NCBI GenBank assembly: GCA_003168295.1
Contig: PMST01000380.1
Coordinates: 1,167 to 7,955 of the forward strand
Length of the DNA stretch: 6,789 nucleotides
DNA from: Actinomycetota bacterium
Lineage (GTDB): Bacteria; Actinomycetota; Actinomycetes; Streptosporangiales; Streptosporangiaceae
Direction: 5' to 3'
This document shows positions 5,471 to 6,789 of this stretch, piece after piece. The position numbers and the translations under genes are program-made. A model generated the notes under the pieces. It did no database searches, was not told the origin of the DNA, and saw only the letters and a program-made list of their open reading frames with translations. How positions within the stretch are numbered: the stretch's first letter is position 1; each line of letters opens with the position of its first letter.

Positions 5471-6478
5471 ATGCGTGTGCCGTTGTCGATTCTCGACTTG
5501 GCGCCGATCGCGCGGGGTCAGACCGCCAGTGACAGTTTCGCGAACAGCGTGGCGCTGGCCCAGCGGGCCGAGGAGCTGGGATACCTGCGGGTCTGGTACG
5601 CCGAGCACCACAACATGGCCAGCATCGCCTCCTCGGCCACAAGTGTGCTGATCGCGTACGTCGGCGCGCAGACCCGGACGATCCGGCTCGGCTCGGGCGG
5701 GGTGATGCTGCCTAACCACGCGCCACTGCTGATCGCGGAGCAGTTCGGCGCCCTGGCCGCCATGTACCCAGGACGGATCGACCTCGGCCTGGGGCGGGCG
5801 CCGGGCTCGGATCAGAACACGATGTACGCGCTGCGCCGCGACCCGAGTTCGGCCGACACCTTCCCGCAGGACGTGGTGGAGCTGCAGGGCTATCTCGCCG
5901 GCCATACCCGGGTGCCGGGGGTGGACGCGGTCCCCGGCAAGGGCTCGAATGTCCCGCTGTACATCCTGGGTTCGTCGTTGTTCGGGGCCGGGCTGGCCGC
6001 CGCGCTCGGCCTGCCCTACGCGTTCGCCTCGCACTTCGCGCCGGCCGAGCTCGACGCCGCCCTTGCCCTCTACCGGCGTGAGTTCCGGCCGTCCGCGCAG
6101 CTAGAACAGCCGTACGCGATCGTGGGCGTCAACGTGATCGCCGCCGACTCCGAAAGCTCCGCCCGGGAGCAGCTCCTGGGCATCCGCCGAGTGCGGGCCA
6201 TCAGCCTGTACGGGCGCGGGCGCCGCGGCCAGGACACCGAGAATCTGACCGATGAGCAGGCGGACCAGTTGCTGGCCGCTGGCTTCGGCGCTCACGTGGA
6301 CCAGATGCTCACATACGCCGCGGTCGGTACCCCGGCCCAGGTGAGCGACTATCTCGACGGCTTCATCTCCCATACCGGGGCTGACGAGTTGATCGTCGTC
6401 CACCAGGCGCCGAACATCGAGGGTCGGCTGCGGTCGGTCACCCTGCTGGCCGAAGCCATGCAAGCCGTCCCCGCATGA
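5471..6478 (+). CDS. LLM-class flavin-dependent oxidoreductase (luciferase-like, MsnO8/group 1 type)
   Basis: A 335-residue TIM-barrel protein of the bacterial luciferase-like superfamily, usually using FMN or F420. Seen: the N-terminal [18 protein letters not shown] characteristic of luciferase oxidoreductase group 1; [20 protein letters not shown] (about 36-55) with the AEHHN motif; the conserved [19 protein letters not shown]; and [17 protein letters not shown]. The C-terminal part has [13 protein letters not shown] and [10 protein letters not shown]. Both are typical of full-length members, so the gene looks intact. The substrate is not predictable from sequence. ATG 5471 is chosen because GAGGAG lies 7 nt upstream and the family N-terminus begins at exactly this point. 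It is 17 bp after the peroxidase stop and probably co-transcribed with it, consistent with a redox or detoxification role. Confidence 0.92.
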   Translation: MRVPLSILDLAPIARGQTASDSFANSVALAQRAEELGYLRVWYAEHHNMASIASSATSVLIAYVGAQTRTIRLGSGGVMLPNHAPLLIAEQFGALAAMYPGRIDLGLGRAPGSDQNTMYALRRDPSSADTFPQDVVELQGYLAGHTRVPGVDAVPGKGSNVPLYILGSSLFGAGLAAALGLPYAFASHFAPAELDAALALYRREFRPSAQLEQPYAIVGVNVIAADSESSAREQLLGIRRVRAISLYGRGRRGQDTENLTDEQADQLLAAGFGAHVDQMLTYAAVGTPAQVSDYLDGFISHTGADELIVVHQAPNIEGRLRSVTLLAEAMQAVPA

Positions 6479-6500
6479 CCCGGGTAGAGGCGGACGGGTC
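6477..6500 (+). terminator. Weak GC hairpin at the end of the oxidoreductase gene
   Basis: GACCCG (6477-6482, overlapping the stop codon) pairs perfectly with CGGGTC (6495-6500) across a 12-nt loop. No T-tract follows. Actinobacterial terminators sometimes lack one, but with only 36 bp before the next gene this could equally be incidental. Confidence 0.25.
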
Positions 6501-6514
6501 GCGATCATAGTCCG

Positions 6515-6789
6515 ATGGCCGGTGACAGTATCACGGCGATCGACCCGACGGACCTGCTCGGGGACTGGCGGCTGACGCGAACGCTGGCCGACCGGCGCAC
6601 CGGACTGTCCGGGACGGTGTACGGCCGGCTCACGCTGCGCTGCGAGCGCGATCAGATCGCGTGGGTCGAGCAGGGCACCCTGCTCTGGAACGGATCCCGG
6701 CTGTCCGTATCCCGGTCCTACCGCCTGCTGCGCGCCGAGCAGGGTTGGTGGCTGTATTTCCCCGACGGCCGGCCGTTCCACGCCTGGAT
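6515..6789 (+). CDS. DUF6314-type protein, N-terminal part (cut by window edge)
   Basis: Open to the right edge for 91 codons, so the C-terminus is missing. It begins MAGDSITAIDPTDLLGDWRL, then shows SGTVYGRLTLR, VEQGTLLWNG, SRSYRLLRAEQGWWLYF and DGRPFHAW. The regular alternation of short strands ending in a WW..F.DGRPFH signature fits the DUF6314 family of small proteins of unknown function, probably a beta-barrel (lipocalin-like) fold. No signal peptide is seen. ATG 6515 has no evident Shine-Dalgarno. CATAGT at 6506-6511 could be a -10 box giving an almost leaderless start, but no -35 accompanies it. Alternatively the gene is read through from the oxidoreductase 36 bp upstream. The reading frame is solid; the family name is moderately sure. 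Confidence 0.7.
   Translation, partial: MAGDSITAIDPTDLLGDWRLTRTLADRRTGLSGTVYGRLTLRCERDQIAWVEQGTLLWNGSRLSVSRSYRLLRAEQGWWLYFPDGRPFHAW

Overview
The window is GC-rich throughout, with many GTG starts, strong G/C preference at third codon positions, and protein families typical of soil actinobacteria (a group-1 luciferase-like oxidoreductase, a DUF6314-type protein, a sigma factor with the FTCCHPAL signature, an FAD/NAD(P)-binding protein). I read it as a chromosomal, accessory-type stretch of an actinomycete. The genus cannot be told from the sequence alone.

Layout, left to right. Positions 1-243 (minus) hold the N-terminal part of an MBL-fold hydrolase of the rhodanese/persulfide-dioxygenase-like type, cut by the window edge. 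It diverges from an FAD/NAD(P)-binding protein at 344-1789 (plus) across a 100-bp intergenic region. That region contains an AT-rich promoter island and a perfect 13-bp tandem duplication. Positions 1790-3425 (all minus) look like an eroding zone. There is an intact small antitoxin-like ORF (2020-2208), a RelE-like toxin whose C-terminus is in another frame (1805-2027), and a sigma-70 family gene broken into three reading-frame segments with internal sequence missing (2322-3425). Next comes a homogentisate 1,2-dioxygenase-family gene at 3383-4612 (minus), whose 3' end overlaps the nominal 5' end of the sigma pseudogene. A 304-bp divergent intergenic region (4613-4916) then leads to a plus-strand set: a thiol glutathione peroxidase (4917-5453), an LLM-class flavin-dependent oxidoreductase 17 bp later (5471-6478), and the start of a DUF6314-type gene (6515 to the window end).

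How the genes may work together. The peroxidase and the flavin oxidoreductase are closely spaced, each with a clear Shine-Dalgarno, and probably form an operon. A GGAAT-N19-GTT element upstream resembles a SigR/SigH-type thiol-stress promoter, and its -35 lies inside a perfect 9-bp inverted repeat. The dioxygenase is an isolated tyrosine/homogentisate-type catabolic gene with no other pathway genes in view. I see no phage, IS, CRISPR, tRNA or rRNA, and no convincing new multi-gene system. The most noteworthy things are the clustered gene decay and the regulatory architecture of the two divergent intergenic regions.
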